The notes: generated by a model not told the origin, from the letters alone. A stretch of DNA of 64,000 bases from Pseudeuparius sepicola (GCA_963920635.1 OY987303.1:15354175-15418174), one strand, 5' to 3'; shown: positions 47,371 to 58,983, counted from the first letter of the stretch. Numbers and translations are program-made.

Positions 47371-48289
47371 ATATCATAAAAGTTTTTAGTAGATATTTCT
47401 AATAGTGCTTTTGCTCTTTTGTGTTGCATCAGCAACGGCCTTTTTCGGAGGTAAATCAATATGAATAATTTATAAATTTTAAAAACTCAATATAACTGGC
47501 TTTGAATCAGAGTATTAGTATTCTGTAGCTTTCAGTTTACCTCTGTTTAAAGGAATTTGTGAAATACAAAATTTGTATTGCCCAATCGAATAGAACACAC
47601 AAAAATTGTTTTATCTGTACTAATACTATAAAGAGTATTTTTGTTTGTAATGAATAAACTCAATAACTACTAGACCGATATTAAAAATTCTTTCACTAAT
47701 AGAATGCTACATTACCACTGAGTAACATAGGCTATATTGTTAATCGAGTTAAATTAGGCATCCCTACGAAAACTCCAATAATGTAATAATGTAAAAAGTT
47801 TACAAATGTTTGCCCGTGGGAAGCCGAGAAGGGCCGCTTGTTTTTTTTTTTAAGAAAAATGACAACAATAAATCTAGTCCTATTTTCTCTTAGTTTACTC
47901 AGAATATATTAATGAAAAAATCATTAGAGAAAAAAGTTTTACGAAAACTGAAGCTAAAATTTTTAGAAAAATTGGGAAAACAACATACCTAACGTCTAAT
48001 TCTTTTAATAGAAAATACCTTTAGAAAATTTATCTCCGAAGAAACCATTGGAGCCTATTTCAGGTTGTAATTTCGATGAAAAATATATATTGTAATGGTA
48101 CCTAAGTCTCTATAAAATAAGTAATATTTTCTTAGTTCAAATTAAGCTATATCTAGAGGACTTTTGGAAATAAGTAATACCAAGGAGACCATATATTAAA
48201 AATGCCTTTTATCAATAATTCTTAAGTATCTTTGGCGCAAGATCATACCCATGTAAATAAAATTATTTATTATTAGCCTAATTATGCAT
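47371..48289. other. AT-rich DNA, no gene recognised
   Basis: No repeat end, RNA or protein-like frame was identified. Confidence 0.4.
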
Positions 48290-48535
48290 TCTTCTCCAGC
48301 CGATGCCGGTGGGCAAGCCCGTAGCGGCCCGAGCGGTCGAATCTAGGCAAGCCATACGTCTGCGACAAGAGCTAACGCGCCCGAGCTGCGCGAAGATATA
48401 AACGTAGGTTACGCATATGTTCGGCCTTTAATTATTATTATGGTGGGCGAGCCCAGCCGACCCAGCGGCGAGCGTCCCGAAACAGCGACCGAACGAGGCC
48501 GTCCGCGGTCTGTTATTTAATTTACATATAGGTTA
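48290..48535. other. GC-rich single-copy island 9
   Basis: CpG-rich sequence around CTTTAATTATTATTATGG. No frame, no partner. Possibly regulatory. Confidence 0.25.
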
Positions 48536-48714
48536 AATCAAGTCGTGAAAATTCAGAAAAAATGAATCCATGTTGCATATCTTCAAAAATAACAGGTAGT
48601 ATTTTAAGCGCAGAAATGATCGAAAATAGAATAAGCAATGAAAAAAATTATAAGTGCACTTCAAACGAAAAATAATGCATAATGAATAATAATGATAATA
48701 ATAGTGGAAATGTA

Positions 48715-48930
48715 GCGTCCTCACTATTTGAGTTGATGGGCAAAATATCAGGTTGAGGACAAAAACAACAATATCTGTTTTTTTTTAGAAAGTGCCGACG
48801 TTTCGACGTATATTTTTCGTCTTCTTCAGGGCTAAAAATATATACAATGCTGACTATAGTGCAATGTATGACACAACAATAAATTACATAAACATATAAC
48901 AACTATGTATATAGGTACGCTTGGAATGTT
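48715..48930 (-). repeat. left terminal repeat of PLE1 with hammerhead-like motif
   Basis: Complement of the right repeat. On the minus strand 48792-48832 reads AGCC, CTGAAGA, A, GACG...CGTC (stem II), GAAA, CGTC, GGC. Stem I would be GCC/GGC and stem III a single pair. Such minimal hammerheads are described for Penelope-like elements and may work as dimers. Confidence 0.7.
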
Positions 48931-48942
48931 GGAATTTTTCGT

Positions 48943-49777
48943 ATTACAGTTTTTGTCGAAACAAAAACGCTTAAACTTTGGCGTACAATGTGTGGTATCA
49001 TTGAGTAAAGGAATAAAATTATTCCTTTACTCAATGGTGGTATGGATTCTTGGGAAGAAAATATATGGGAAGCCAGTTGTCGTTTACTGAAGTCCATCCA
49101 TAAGATCCAGGATCTTCAAGTTGTGACTTCGCAACATTACTTGAATATTTTTAACTGCTACGGGCACCTGCAACTGCCAATAATTAAACAATCCAATATA
49201 TAATTTCAAACTAGTAATACCTCAAAAAATGTTGATAAAAAGCACAATCAGTAGGGGGAAGATCGAAGAAAGTTTATTAGATTTGGTGGCCATTGCGTTT
49301 AGTGACTATGGCCACATTTTTATGTTTACAGCTCTTTGTTTTTGCGTGATTTTAAAAAGTCACGAAACGTATGCACCTATCTACTACTATGCACGTTAAA
49401 ATCTAAAATCTATAAAATAAATAAACATTTCATTTCCATAAACAAAATTGTAAAAAAATTCTTACGAATTTTCCCCTACTAACATTTTTTGAGGTATTAC
49501 AAGTTTGAAATTATATATTATATAATCAACATTTTTTGAGGTATTACAAGTTTGAAATTATATATTGGATTGTCTCATTATTGGCAATTGCAGGTGCACG
49601 TACAGTTAAAAATATGGTATTCAAGTAACGTTGCGAAGTTGCAACTTGAAGATCCTTTATCTTATGGATATAGACTTCAGTAAATGACAATTGAATTCGC
49701 ATATTTTCATCTCAAGAATCCATACCAAACATTGTACGCCAAAGCTTAAGCCTTTTTGTTCCGACAAAAAGTGTAAT
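48943..49777. mobile_element. foldback element V inside PLE1
   Basis: ATTACAGTTTTTGTCG at the left pairs with the complement at the right, and about 290 bp of each arm match (48943-49235 with 49505-49777). A 37-bp direct duplication begins at 49491 and 49528 (AACATTTTTTGAGGTATTAC). No coding sequence. Confidence 0.7.
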
Positions 49778-50064
49778 GCAAAAAAGTGCAAATTTAATAT
49801 TATTATAAAAAATCAATATAAAAATTTTTTTATTTTGCAGTTCATTAAATAAATGGTGACTTTAAACAGATACATAAAATAAGCAGGTGGTTGTTTGTTC
49901 ATCTGGCAACTGTAATTACTGCTCAAAAATTGCCAAAAATCAACTATTTGGTTATTTTATTTCTTATTTTATTTTATTGGTCTGCTTGAACCCACATTAT
50001 TTGGTCTAAAATTAATAATTAATTTTACCAGCGATCTGTTATAGAATAGTCCACACGGAGAGGT

Positions 50065-50247
50065 AAAACTACCACAAGTCGTATATCTGAGAGTACTTCC
50101 AAATAGTTTATGTAAACGCTCCCAGAGACTTACCTACTCTTTGTCTTTTAGAGATCGTTTACAATGGCAGTGAGTTCTCCCTGAGAGGGTTTACATTGGC
50201 AAACTATTAGGAAGTACTCTAAGATATTTATACTTGTGATAGTTTCA
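50065..50247. repeat. small hairpin X inside PLE1
   Basis: GAGAGTACTTCCAAATAGTT and, complemented, TTAGAGTACTTCCTAATAGT form the arms of a hairpin of about 180 bp. Possibly a tiny MITE. Confidence 0.55.
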
Positions 50248-50856
50248 CTTGCGCGTGTAAACTACGCATTAGTTGTTGAGACATGCCTGCCACGCGTGGA
50301 TATTCTCACGCAAGGGATTAATTTTGCGTTCCACGTGAGTAGCGTGCGCCACAAAAAAATTCACAGTTCAAAAACTATAGGCGCTATAGGTAATTTTTTT
50401 TACCAAAAACTTCTTTTATGTTTTGGGCACATTTCCCTTGCAGCATGTATATAAAAATTTCCGCAAATAAAAAAGTTTCTCGCTTAGTGAAAATTTCATT
50501 ACACTTTTTATAACCTTGCAATTTTGTTGCTATTTAAAGTGGTTAATAAACAATATTGGACAATAACAATGGCATTCGTTGTAAGCGCTCATATTTATGT
50601 TAACTTCAATTTAAAAAAAATCGAGTCAATAGCTCCACTACTCTCAAAGATATGACGATGGAAACGTAAAAAACACAATTTCCGTTTTTTCGAAATAAAA
50701 AAGGTCTCGACCACAAAAAAATGTCCTAAATCGCCATTTCGTATGCAGAGTGATGTACTTAACAACACCTATGGGGTCTGATCTAGTCTGATCTACCCAC
50801 AAAATTTTTTTTTGAGAACGGAGCGACTTTTTAGCCCGATTTCGCTCCACTAGTAG

Positions 50857-50938
50857 GTACCTTTCTTAAAACTGTATGTTGATGACATAATTTTAGCCAT
50901 TCCAAAAAAACATGAATCTGAGTTGCTACAGATATTTA
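50857..50938 (+). pseudogene. Penelope reverse transcriptase fragment with YVDD
   Basis: The plus frame reads VPFLKLYVDDIILAIPKKHE then SELLQIF. YVDD holds the catalytic aspartate pair, and VPFxxxYVDDI is typical of Penelope-type RTs. A stop lies just upstream and no earlier RT motif is present, so the N-terminal two thirds are lost. The frame resumes at 53907 after W: joining across the TA gives continuous sense. Confidence 0.85.
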
Positions 50939-53904
50939 TAGTCGAATTAAATTACGGACTTAAGCTTGCAAAAAATTGTAACATTATGAATTAAAGTGAA
51001 TCCTATGTATTTTGAGGTCTTTCCGAAAAAAGTAAAAAAAAAATGTAGCCCCGGGTCGAAATTGCCCAAATTTGGGATTATGTTCACTTTTCAATTTTGC
51101 GCAGGCGTATCTTGGAAACGAATCAATATTTTGAAACGGGGTTTACACCATTTTAAAGCATAGGAAAAATGGTAATTTTCATGTCCCTTGAAAAATTTTG
51201 ATCCGAGGCACCGTTCCCGAGATATAGACGATTGAAATGTATGTAGTATTTTGAGAAAAAATTGGGTGCTGAAGGCAGAAAATTTGAATGTTCGAACACT
51301 AAAGTTTTCATAACTTTGGTAAAAATTAAGATATTTGAAAAAACAAAAATGCGTTTTGAATGTAAGGGACGAGACTATTGATATCCAGAGGGACGCAAGA
51401 AAAATCCCAAAATTGGGCATATGGCGGAGGGGCAAATGACCTAATTTCATTGGTTGCCTGTAACAGGCAAACTATTTGAAATTTGTTAATGCCACTGACA
51501 GAGCTTACTCTTGAATGTCCATTCTTATGTTTGTATGAGTTTTACCGAAATCGGACTATAATTGGCCAAGATATCAAAGAATTAAATATTTTTTTCCCCA
51601 AAAAAAATATTTTTTTGAAAATCTGAAATGCACAAAAATGCCAAAAATGCACCCAATGACTAGAATTTTTTTATTTTTTAGTACCTCAATGTGTCTAGAA
51701 TACCACTACGTTATAGAAAATTCGTCAAAAATATTTTGTCTATTTTTCTGACATTGTTCATTGTGTGAGTACCAAAAAAACATGGTTTTTGGGAAAAGTT
51801 GCCTAAATTGGCAATTTTCAATAACTTGGTCTGAAAGGTGGGCAAACCTAAATTGGATGTCGTCTCAACATGTGTACGAAGTTACAAGTCTGTATGTCTA
51901 TTCTAAGTTTTAGAATTCCCCCGACAAAAGTCCCGTTACACGCGCTCCGCGGGATCCAAAAATCGTACAGTGTCACTATTGAAGCAGGCACCATAAGGGA
52001 TTTTTTTTTATTTTGGATAAAATGTTAATTTGACTTTGCCATCGATTTGTGCTTGTCAGAGGATGAAAATGACGTCGCAAGAGTCGACCACGTGACTTGC
52101 GGTATCTGTCAAAATTGACATTTTTTTCAAAAATTATCCAAAATCGGCTTTATTTGACACATTTTCGATAAAAGTTATTAGAAAAAGTTGTTTCTTTTGC
52201 AATTTTTGGCCTACATACCAATTTTCAGAGACCCTTGATAACATTTAACTTTTTGCGTGTTTTTGTAAAAAATTTCCAAACATTTCAACTGAAATGTATT
52301 TATTGAAAGTTGTATTTTTACCTAACCTAACCAGTTGATTTCTTAAACAATCTCTATTTGGTTTAAAAAATTATGTTAAGCTTGGTGCAAAGTTGATTTA
52401 ATTTCAAAGGTTTGATGAACACAAACCTAGTCTATTTTTCACGTCGTTAACTACTTTCATCTAAAAAGAGTTATGTAAAGAGAATACAAATAAATGAACA
52501 CATTTGGTTCATTTGGAAATTAAAGTAGCGGTTCCCGATGGAAATTTATCTCTGATAACAGTTTAAGTAAAAAAAATGAGTAGGCTATGGAGACAGAAAT
52601 CTTGCATTCCATTTGCGCGCTTTGAGTGCCGAACATTGCCAGAGAAATGTATACAAAATGGTTTCTATTGACAATCATCCCAAAAGTCAATGTTCAGGTT
52701 CTCGTTGAGATAAAGGCCATTGCTTTCCAGATATTCTGCCGTCTTCTTTTAAATGGAGGAAAATTTCGTTGAATAACAATGACTTGTCGATTTACTGAAA
52801 GAGAGAGAAAAAATTGGGAAAAAATTCAGAAAAAACTTTTTGTCATATTTTTGCATACTATTGCAGATTTGGGCATGCGACTTATCACATTCAAAATATA
52901 TCCGAAAAATACTCATTTTTTGGTCTTAGGAAATTGCTCATAAAACAAAAGTGGTTTTCTCTTAAATCCAAAATTTTCAATTTTTTCGAGTAAGAACAAG
53001 CACACTGTCGACCTTTTCCGTAATTTGGGCACCTTACAGACATTAGCGCAATTTCGTTTTGTTTCCATCTACAAGAGTGCCTGAAAATACGTAATAATCA
53101 GTAGGTCAAAAAATTAATGTTTTGCAAATTTTTCGCAAAATATTACAGATTTCGCCACCCGACCTCATTCGAAAGGTAACCAGAAAATACGCATTTTTTG
53201 TTTAGCATATATATCTTCTCGTATTTCAAGTTTTTTTTTCAAATCACGAAAAACCAGATTTTAGAGAACAAAAAACAAACTTATCTTATCACCAAGTTGG
53301 AACTTACACACAGGCTTAGGATTAATTTCCTAAAATTATTTACAGTATATTTTTTGTGTATTTTTTTGCGTTCTTACCGAAGGCGAAGTAAGCTTTCTAC
53401 CAAATTGCAAATTTCCGAAAAACTATGGCAGATTTCGCCGCAGGACCTATTTTGTTTGAAAGCCAAAAAAAAACCAAAATCTCTCATAGGCACATATTAT
53501 GGCCTAACACTTATAGTTTCGCCACAAATTCAACGTGAATTTCGTGTTCATGGTTCTGATCAAAAAAACGAAAAAATCAACTTTTTGGTATAAGCGCCTC
53601 TGGCGGCGAGAAATACGCCTTAAAAATATGGGTATATGAATTTCCGAACTATTTTTGCCTCCTCTTTCGACTGGTGCATTTATTTTTACCATAGGGGTAG
53701 TACTTGGCGAGATAATTAGCAATTTTCCTTGAGAAAATCCGGAAAACCCGGTTTTTCCCAATTTAGAAAATTTCGACCAGGGGCTACATTTTATTTTTTA
53801 TTTTTTTGGACAGAGCGCATCAAAATACATAAGATACAATTTGTTTCATCCAGTTACAATTTAATGCAAGCTCGAGAGGTCTTTTTTTCGTAATTTAATT
53901 AGAT
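50939..53904. mobile_element. 3-kb TA-flanked long-TIR element W, splitting the PLE1 RT
   Basis: Outer TA (50937-50938 and 53905-53906). Inverted ends of about 140 bp align, with AATTAAATTACG, AGCTTGCA, TATGTATTTTGA and ATGTAGCCCC in the same order in both. Removing W plus one TA restores the RT frame (LLQIF then INNFQPQ), which is strong evidence for the insertion point. The interior has no frame above 131 codons and none resembles a transposase. Non-autonomous, probably of the mariner/Tc1 group from its TA site. Confidence 0.85.
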
Positions 53905-53906
53905 TA

Positions 53907-54652
53907 TTAACAATTTTCAGCCACAGATACAATTTACAATGGAAACAGAATCTGATAATCAACTCCCGTTTTTGGATGTTTTGGTTGTCAGAGATCATGT
54001 AGGTACATTGTCCACCAACTGGTACACCAAACCAACAAGCTCAGGGAGAGCTGAATTATTTGTCCGGTCATCCACAGTCACATAAAGTTAGCACTATTAA
54101 AAATTTAATACGTAGATCAGCCTCTCTCAGCAGTCCTCATTTTCACAAACAAAACAAAGAAAAAATAAAATCTATTTTAAAATTAAACAACTATCCATTA
54201 TATTTTAAGTTTCCATATATCCGCAATTTGTCAGAAAAAAATAGAAAAGGTCAAAATCTAGTCACCCTCTTTATCCTGTCAGACAGGTAAAATCTATATT
54301 ATCATGTTTAAAAGACAAAACACCTCACATGGTCAATTCCAATTTAGTGCATCAAATCAATTGCAAAAATTGCAATAAGTGTTACATTGGTATTACAAAA
54401 CAGTATTTAAAAAATCAAGTCTACCAACATACCAACAATATAATTGTCGTGAGAGAAAAAAAAAACAAATTTGAAAAAACTGCCTTAGCACAGCACCATT
54501 TTTTGACAAAACATGATTTTGACTTTGATGAAGTAAAGATTCTAGACAGAGAGCCATATTATTATAAAAGAACTATTAGTGAGATGATTCACATATCTAC
54601 AAAGTCAACGGTGAATTTTAAAACTGATGTAGCAGGTCTAAGTATCTAATAT
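53907..54652 (+). pseudogene. Penelope RT C-terminus plus GIY-YIG endonuclease, frameshifted
   Basis: Begins INNFQPQIQFTMETESDNQL, then PFLDVLV and TNWYTKPTSSGR, the conserved RT thumb region of Penelope-like elements. A frameshift near 54045 is followed by LNYLSGHPQSHK and a basic helix region. A second shift near 54285 leads into the endonuclease, with CKNCNKCYIGITKQYLKN (zinc-binding cysteines beside the GIY-YIG core) and a nearby histidine, ending DVAGLSI. GIY-YIG nucleases nick the target for reverse transcription. Two shifts and the lost N-terminus make it non-functional. Confidence 0.9.
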
Positions 54653-55111
54653 TTGTAAAGGCTTGTTAACGATATACATCAAATTTGCAAAAGTAAAAGA
54701 TAATGGTTACAGGTAGTAAAATGAATACACCCAGTATATAACTGTAAAATAAGTAGTTAAATTATAAAAAAATAAATAAAAAATAATCCATAACTTGATA
54801 TCTACCGAACTAATTTTTTGTTGTAACATACTGAGGTTTTTTTGGGGAAAAAATCTAATTATATAGCTGTTCTCGTTGACGTCCCGACCATAAATATATT
54901 TACGTTCTACATTGATCGCCAACTTTGACTAACAAATGATTTGGTTTCGTTTCTGTATCATTTTATCCTGTGATACCTATGTGCTCTATGAAATTTTGTA
55001 TAATTGACTTAAATATCTGTGATATAGAATAGGTGAGTACTCTGTATTTTTGTATTGTTTCTTTTACGTTTGTTTGTACACATAGTTATGGTTGTTATCA
55101 AGTTATCCTAA

Positions 55112-55289
55112 CTTTCCAAGCGTACCTATATAGTTGTTATATGTTTATGTAATTTATTGTTGTATCATATACACTATAGTTAGCATTTTTAGCCCTGAAG
55201 AAGACGAAAAATATACTTCGAAAAGTCGGCACATTCTAAAAAAACAGATATTTTTGTTTTTGTCCTCAACCTGATATTTTGCCCATCAA
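55112..55289 (+). repeat. right terminal repeat of PLE1 with hammerhead-like motif
   Basis: Same sequence as the left repeat in opposite orientation. The motif at 55191-55231 (AGCC CTGAAGA A GACG ... TTC GAAA AGTC GGC) has a weakened stem II compared with the left copy, so it is more decayed. Confidence 0.7.
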
Positions 55290-55301
55290 ATGATAATAAT
55301 A

Positions 55302-55638
55302 ATGTGAATTTACCTAGTTTATCAAATTTTTATCCCGCTATATAAAATTTGATTTTGGCTCCAAAGGAACTGTCAAATTTTGTCCAATAGATACGATTAT
55401 TATGGCTTATACCGGCAAAATTAGCATACCTACTAAAAAACATGTTTGTACCAAGACATAACCAAAATTCGATTAAGTATCTCAAAAACAAAAAACTAGG
55501 AAAAGACCATTATTTTGTTACATTCTATTTGTACCAGAAATTATGGCACCTTGTTTTTAAACACCCCTTTCTATTGTTTATATTAATAAATAAATTATGT
55601 TAGGTATACAAGTAGTGAATCATATAATAATGTCAATA
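55302..55638. other. unassigned AT-rich DNA
   Basis: No feature recognised. Confidence 0.4.
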
Positions 55639-55870
55639 CAGGGCCGTAGCCAGACAGAAACTTCAGGCAGGACAAAGGACTTTCCTGTCAGGGCAGTACA
55701 CATTTGAGAAGTGAGGGATAGGTACCTACAGGGCGTTACTTTGTTGGTGGGGAGAGGAGGGGAGGGGGGAGGGTAAAAAAATTGAATATAATTTTTGTTA
55801 TAAAAAATGCGCCGCAGGCGAAAATTCCTGAAATTTTCAAGGTCAAATATAATATGAATATACAATTTTA
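55639..55870. mobile_element. hAT-like end fragment
   Basis: CAGGGCCGTAGCCAGACAG is a typical hAT terminal sequence, and AAAATGCGCCGCAGGCG downstream is common inside such elements. A similar AAATGCGCCGCAG occurs at about 56293. No matching right end was found. Confidence 0.5.
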
Positions 55871-57659
55871 AGTCAATGGTAGGTAATTTTTTTTGCTAAT
55901 TATGCGGGCGCATAATCATTTGTGCAGTAAGCAAGAATACTCTGTTTTCTTTCATAGAGCAGGAGACAAAAATGTGTTAGGTATCAAATTTCTATTTTAT
56001 TGTTGATTTTTAACTGACAAAAATCCAGCAAAAATTATCAATAACAACAATGAACACCGCCTTTTGTGATGTGGAAGTAAAAATAAAAGTTAGTGCTCAT
56101 AGTGCCCTATAAATTATCATATTTTTTCAAAGGGACACATTATGTCTATAATTTTTGCAAAAATTTTCTGGCTGGCCAATGTAGTAGGTAGGTATGGGTA
56201 AATTGCAATTTGTTTGAAGGTGGGGCAATAAAGATTGTTGTTTTTTAAGCGGGTAATAAAAAGAGTACCTACTTAGAGGTGTCTGCTTACTAAAATGCGC
56301 CGCAGACAATTTTTTTTCGAAGCTAAGGACCAATTCAGTTTAAATGAAGTATAATAAATTGAAAAATCATCATGAGTCAATAGCAAAATTTTCCTAACAG
56401 AAATCCTCCTGCTTTTCGGTTCTCTTCGCGACCTTTTATAGCCAACGTTAAGTCAACAATATGATAACAAAACACTAACAGCAAAAATAACAGCGGCAAT
56501 GTCAAAAACAAAACAACAAAATGTTCAAAAAGAACGTATCAACAAAACAACACAATAATAACACCAAAGCATACACGAAATATCGGAAATCCGTCGCTGT
56601 TAAACCGACAAACCACTTCCTGAGCTAATTCTGGAACGACGAAATTATCATATTTTTTAAAAAGCAATAAAAACTGCATCGCCTATGATGTCCGCTGCCT
56701 AGAGAGGGGAGGTACAAGTCACGTACGACCCCGGCGATGCCCCTCTCCGCGTTCCATACGTAGGGGAGTACGCCAGCCGAATAAAATGAAAGAAAATGTC
56801 ACATTTTTCACTTTATTGCCGATTTAAAAAAAGAAAACTGTTTAGAGACGTTGTACCGATCGATTGATGGTTTTAGAATTTTGATTTTCGGCCTAGAAAT
56901 ACGATTTTTGAATAAATAAATCAGAATATGAAAAAGGTAAAACCATCAATCTCTTGCTATTACTTTTCTAAATACAATGAAAAAAAAATCATCAAAATTG
57001 GTTGGAAAATAACGAAAAAAAACGGGTCCAAAAGATTGCTACTTTAATACACTGCGAGTTCCACCTTAAAATAAATAAATAGTTTTCCGGGCCTACATTT
57101 ATGTCCATTTCAAATAATAATTGTCCCAAAATTTTCTTTAAATGGTTTTATGTCTTTTTACTTGTTACTTTATTTTTAGTATTTTTTTGAAACAATGTAG
57201 CTGTCTGCCACCTTTAAACGTAGATAGGTATTTAATTTTTTTTCGTTTCAAGTGCCTGTGCTTATAAAATGTTAGTTTGATTTTGTACCTACTACTTATT
57301 TTATTTTCAATCATTTCTGCTCTCAAAACATTACCTACCTAATAATACAACTTAATAAACCAGTATAATATAATATTATAATTTACGTAATGCTAATAAT
57401 GATTAGGAAGTGTGTTAAAATGCGAAATTGCAGACAAAGTTTACTACGTTTAAACACCCTCCTGTGTTGAGCTGCAGTTAGGTTTGTTACGAGAGAAAGA
57501 TTATATCTTTTTAGGCAAACCTTACTGCATGTCAAACAGCCTCTGCGTTGAACCGTAGTAAACAATCCACAGTTCACTAATCACTAGCCACCGCAGCGGC
57601 CCCCGCCCTTCCACCTGCTTATTTATCGCCGTGATTGTAGTGCAACAGTCGGTGAAGTG
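55871..57659. other. unassigned DNA, no gene recognised
   Basis: Moderately GC-rich near 56690-56780, otherwise AT-rich. No frame or repeat could be assigned. Confidence 0.4.
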
Positions 57660-57932
57660 GCAACGCTGCACGGATGTCACGAAATCCGTAATATTTTGGC
57701 GGATGATGCAAGCACCGTTACGTAAGAATGTATATAAGATATACGACGGACTTCACAGAGATAGGAAATTTATTTTTTTCATTTCGTGTATGGTTCGATT
57801 GTTAATAGCTTAATCGAATCCTCTCCTCAGACTTTCAAAGTCATATTTTTGTTTTGGGGCTAATGTGTTTCCTTCGTGTGGATGTCACAGAGCCGCACTT
57901 TTTACCGGATGTCACAAGTTGCCCTGGATAAG
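57660..57932. repeat. repeat with clustered GGATGTCAC motifs
   Basis: GGATGTCAC occurs at 57672, 57880 and 57907, the last just before a TA run. It matches the motif cluster at 46752-47044. Confidence 0.5.
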
Positions 57933-57961
57933 TATATATATATATATATATATATATATAA
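57933..57961. repeat. TA microsatellite, left of ribozyme array
   Basis: Pure TA run. Together with the run at 58984-59026 it brackets the tandem array, which therefore probably landed inside a TA tract. Confidence 0.9.
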
Positions 57962-58191
57962 GAAAAGGTGATAATGCAGCTTCAGTCAGCACATCCCCTA
58001 TTTTGGGGCTTGTACTAACATCGCCACGGAGGCTGCTAAAGCGACCTGCGTGGAAATCTTCATAACCCAAGATACAATGACAATAAGGATGTAAGATTAT
58101 GACTGAAGCTGCAAATGTGCTGTTGGCTCCTGCCTGGACTTCATTTGTTGCTTCCCAAATCATGCCTATCTTTTGATTTGGTTAATGTTAC

Positions 58192-58236
58192 ACCGTACTG
58201 ATGATTGCCAAATAGCATGAAACACGTGTATGCGGT
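58192..58236 (+). ncRNA. hammerhead ribozyme, array copy a
   Basis: Stem I ACCGTA (58192-58197) pairs with TGCGGT (58231-58236) over six positions, one of them a G-T pair. CTGATGA is at 58198-58204, stem II TGC/GCA at 58206-58217, GAAA at 58219-58222, stem III ACA/TGT with loop CG, cleavage after A58230 (GTA triplet). The first pair of stem II is a U-U mismatch, which may lower activity. Confidence 0.8.
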
Positions 58237-58517
58237 TACTAGTTTTTTCTTTTTGTTAACTTTGAGTGTTTGCCCATTATCACCTTTTCTTGTAATTGTT
58301 ACATTTACACTCGCTAATCTTACATCCTTATTGTCATTGTATCTTGGGTTATGAAGATTTCCACGCAGGTCGCTTTAGCAGCCTCCGTGGCGATGTTAGT
58401 ACAAGCCCCAAAATAGGGGATGTGCTGACTGAAGCTGCAAATGTGCTGTTGGCTCCTGCCTGGACTTCATTTGTTGCTTCCCAAATCATGCCTATCTTTT
58501 GATTTGGTTAATGTTAC

Positions 58518-58563
58518 ACCGTACTGATGATTGCCAAAACCTCATGAAACACGTGTATGCGGT
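58518..58563 (+). ncRNA. hammerhead ribozyme, array copy b
   Basis: Same stem I, CTGATGA (58524-58530), GAAA (58546-58549) and stem III as copy a. Stem II has changed (CAAAACCTCAT), so this copy is probably weaker. Cleavage is predicted after 58557. Confidence 0.7.
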
Positions 58564-58844
58564 TACTAGTTTTTTCTTTTTGTTAACTTTGAGTGTTTGC
58601 CCATTATCACCTTTTCTTGTAATTGTTACATTTACACTCGCTAATCTTACATCCTTATTGTCATTGTATCTTGGGTTATGAAGATTTCCACGCAGGTCGC
58701 TTTAGCAGCCTCCGTGGCGATGTTAGTACAAGCCCCAAAATAGGGGATGTGCTGACTGAAGCTGCAAATGTGCTGTTGGCTCCTGCCTGGACTTCATTTG
58801 TTGCTTCCCAAATCATGCCTATCTTTTGATTTGGTTAATGTTAC

Positions 58845-58889
58845 ACCGTACTGATGATTGCCAAATAGCATGAAACACGTGTATGCGGT
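58845..58889 (+). ncRNA. hammerhead ribozyme, array copy c
   Basis: Identical to copy a in the core: CTGATGA at 58851-58857, GAAA at 58872-58875, stem III ACA/TGT, cleavage after A58883. Confidence 0.8.
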
Positions 58890-58981
58890 TACTAGTTTTT
58901 TCTTTTTGTTAACTTTGAGTGTTTGCCCATTATCACCTTTTCTTGTAATTGTTACATTTACACTCGCTAATCTTACATCCT

Positions 58982-58983
<2 letters not shown>

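Larger units (their letters stand above)
48704..55289 (+). mobile_element. Penelope-like retroelement PLE1 (broken, with nested insertions)
   Basis: Bounded by inverted copies of a roughly 200-bp terminal repeat (left, minus orientation, about 48715-48930; right, plus, about 55112-55289). Outside lies a 12-bp direct repeat ATGATAATAATA (48692-48703 and 55290-55301). It is AT-rich but consistent with target duplication. The coding part keeps the end of a Penelope-type reverse transcriptase (YVDD) and a GIY-YIG endonuclease. The N-terminal RT half is missing. V, X and W interrupt or replace internal parts. Confidence 0.8.
57962..58983 (+). mobile_element. retrozyme-like tandem array, 327-bp monomers with hammerhead ribozymes
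   Basis: GACTGAAGCTGCAAATGTGC recurs at 58101, 58427 and 58754. Monomers are nearly identical and contain one hammerhead each. Predicted cleavage after 58230, 58557 and 58883 gives monomers of 327 and 326 bp. The left part (57962-58097) is an inverted, internally deleted piece of the same unit. No protein frame is credible. Animal retrozymes are known as short tandem repeats with type I hammerheads that yield small circular RNAs and rely on retroelement enzymes. This array fits that description. Confidence 0.85.

Noticed and set aside
53198..53593. 131-codon frame inside W
   Set aside because: Low-complexity Phe/Lys-rich composition from AT-rich DNA and no transposase motif.
58296..58829. 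Identical 68-codon frames repeated in the 327-bp units
   Set aside because: Their identity follows from the recent tandem duplication. The frame covers the unit outside the ribozyme core and shows no domain.
57962..58983. CRISPR-like regular repeats
   Set aside because: Unit length of 327 bp with no spacers. The DNA is eukaryotic and the units are ribozyme monomers.
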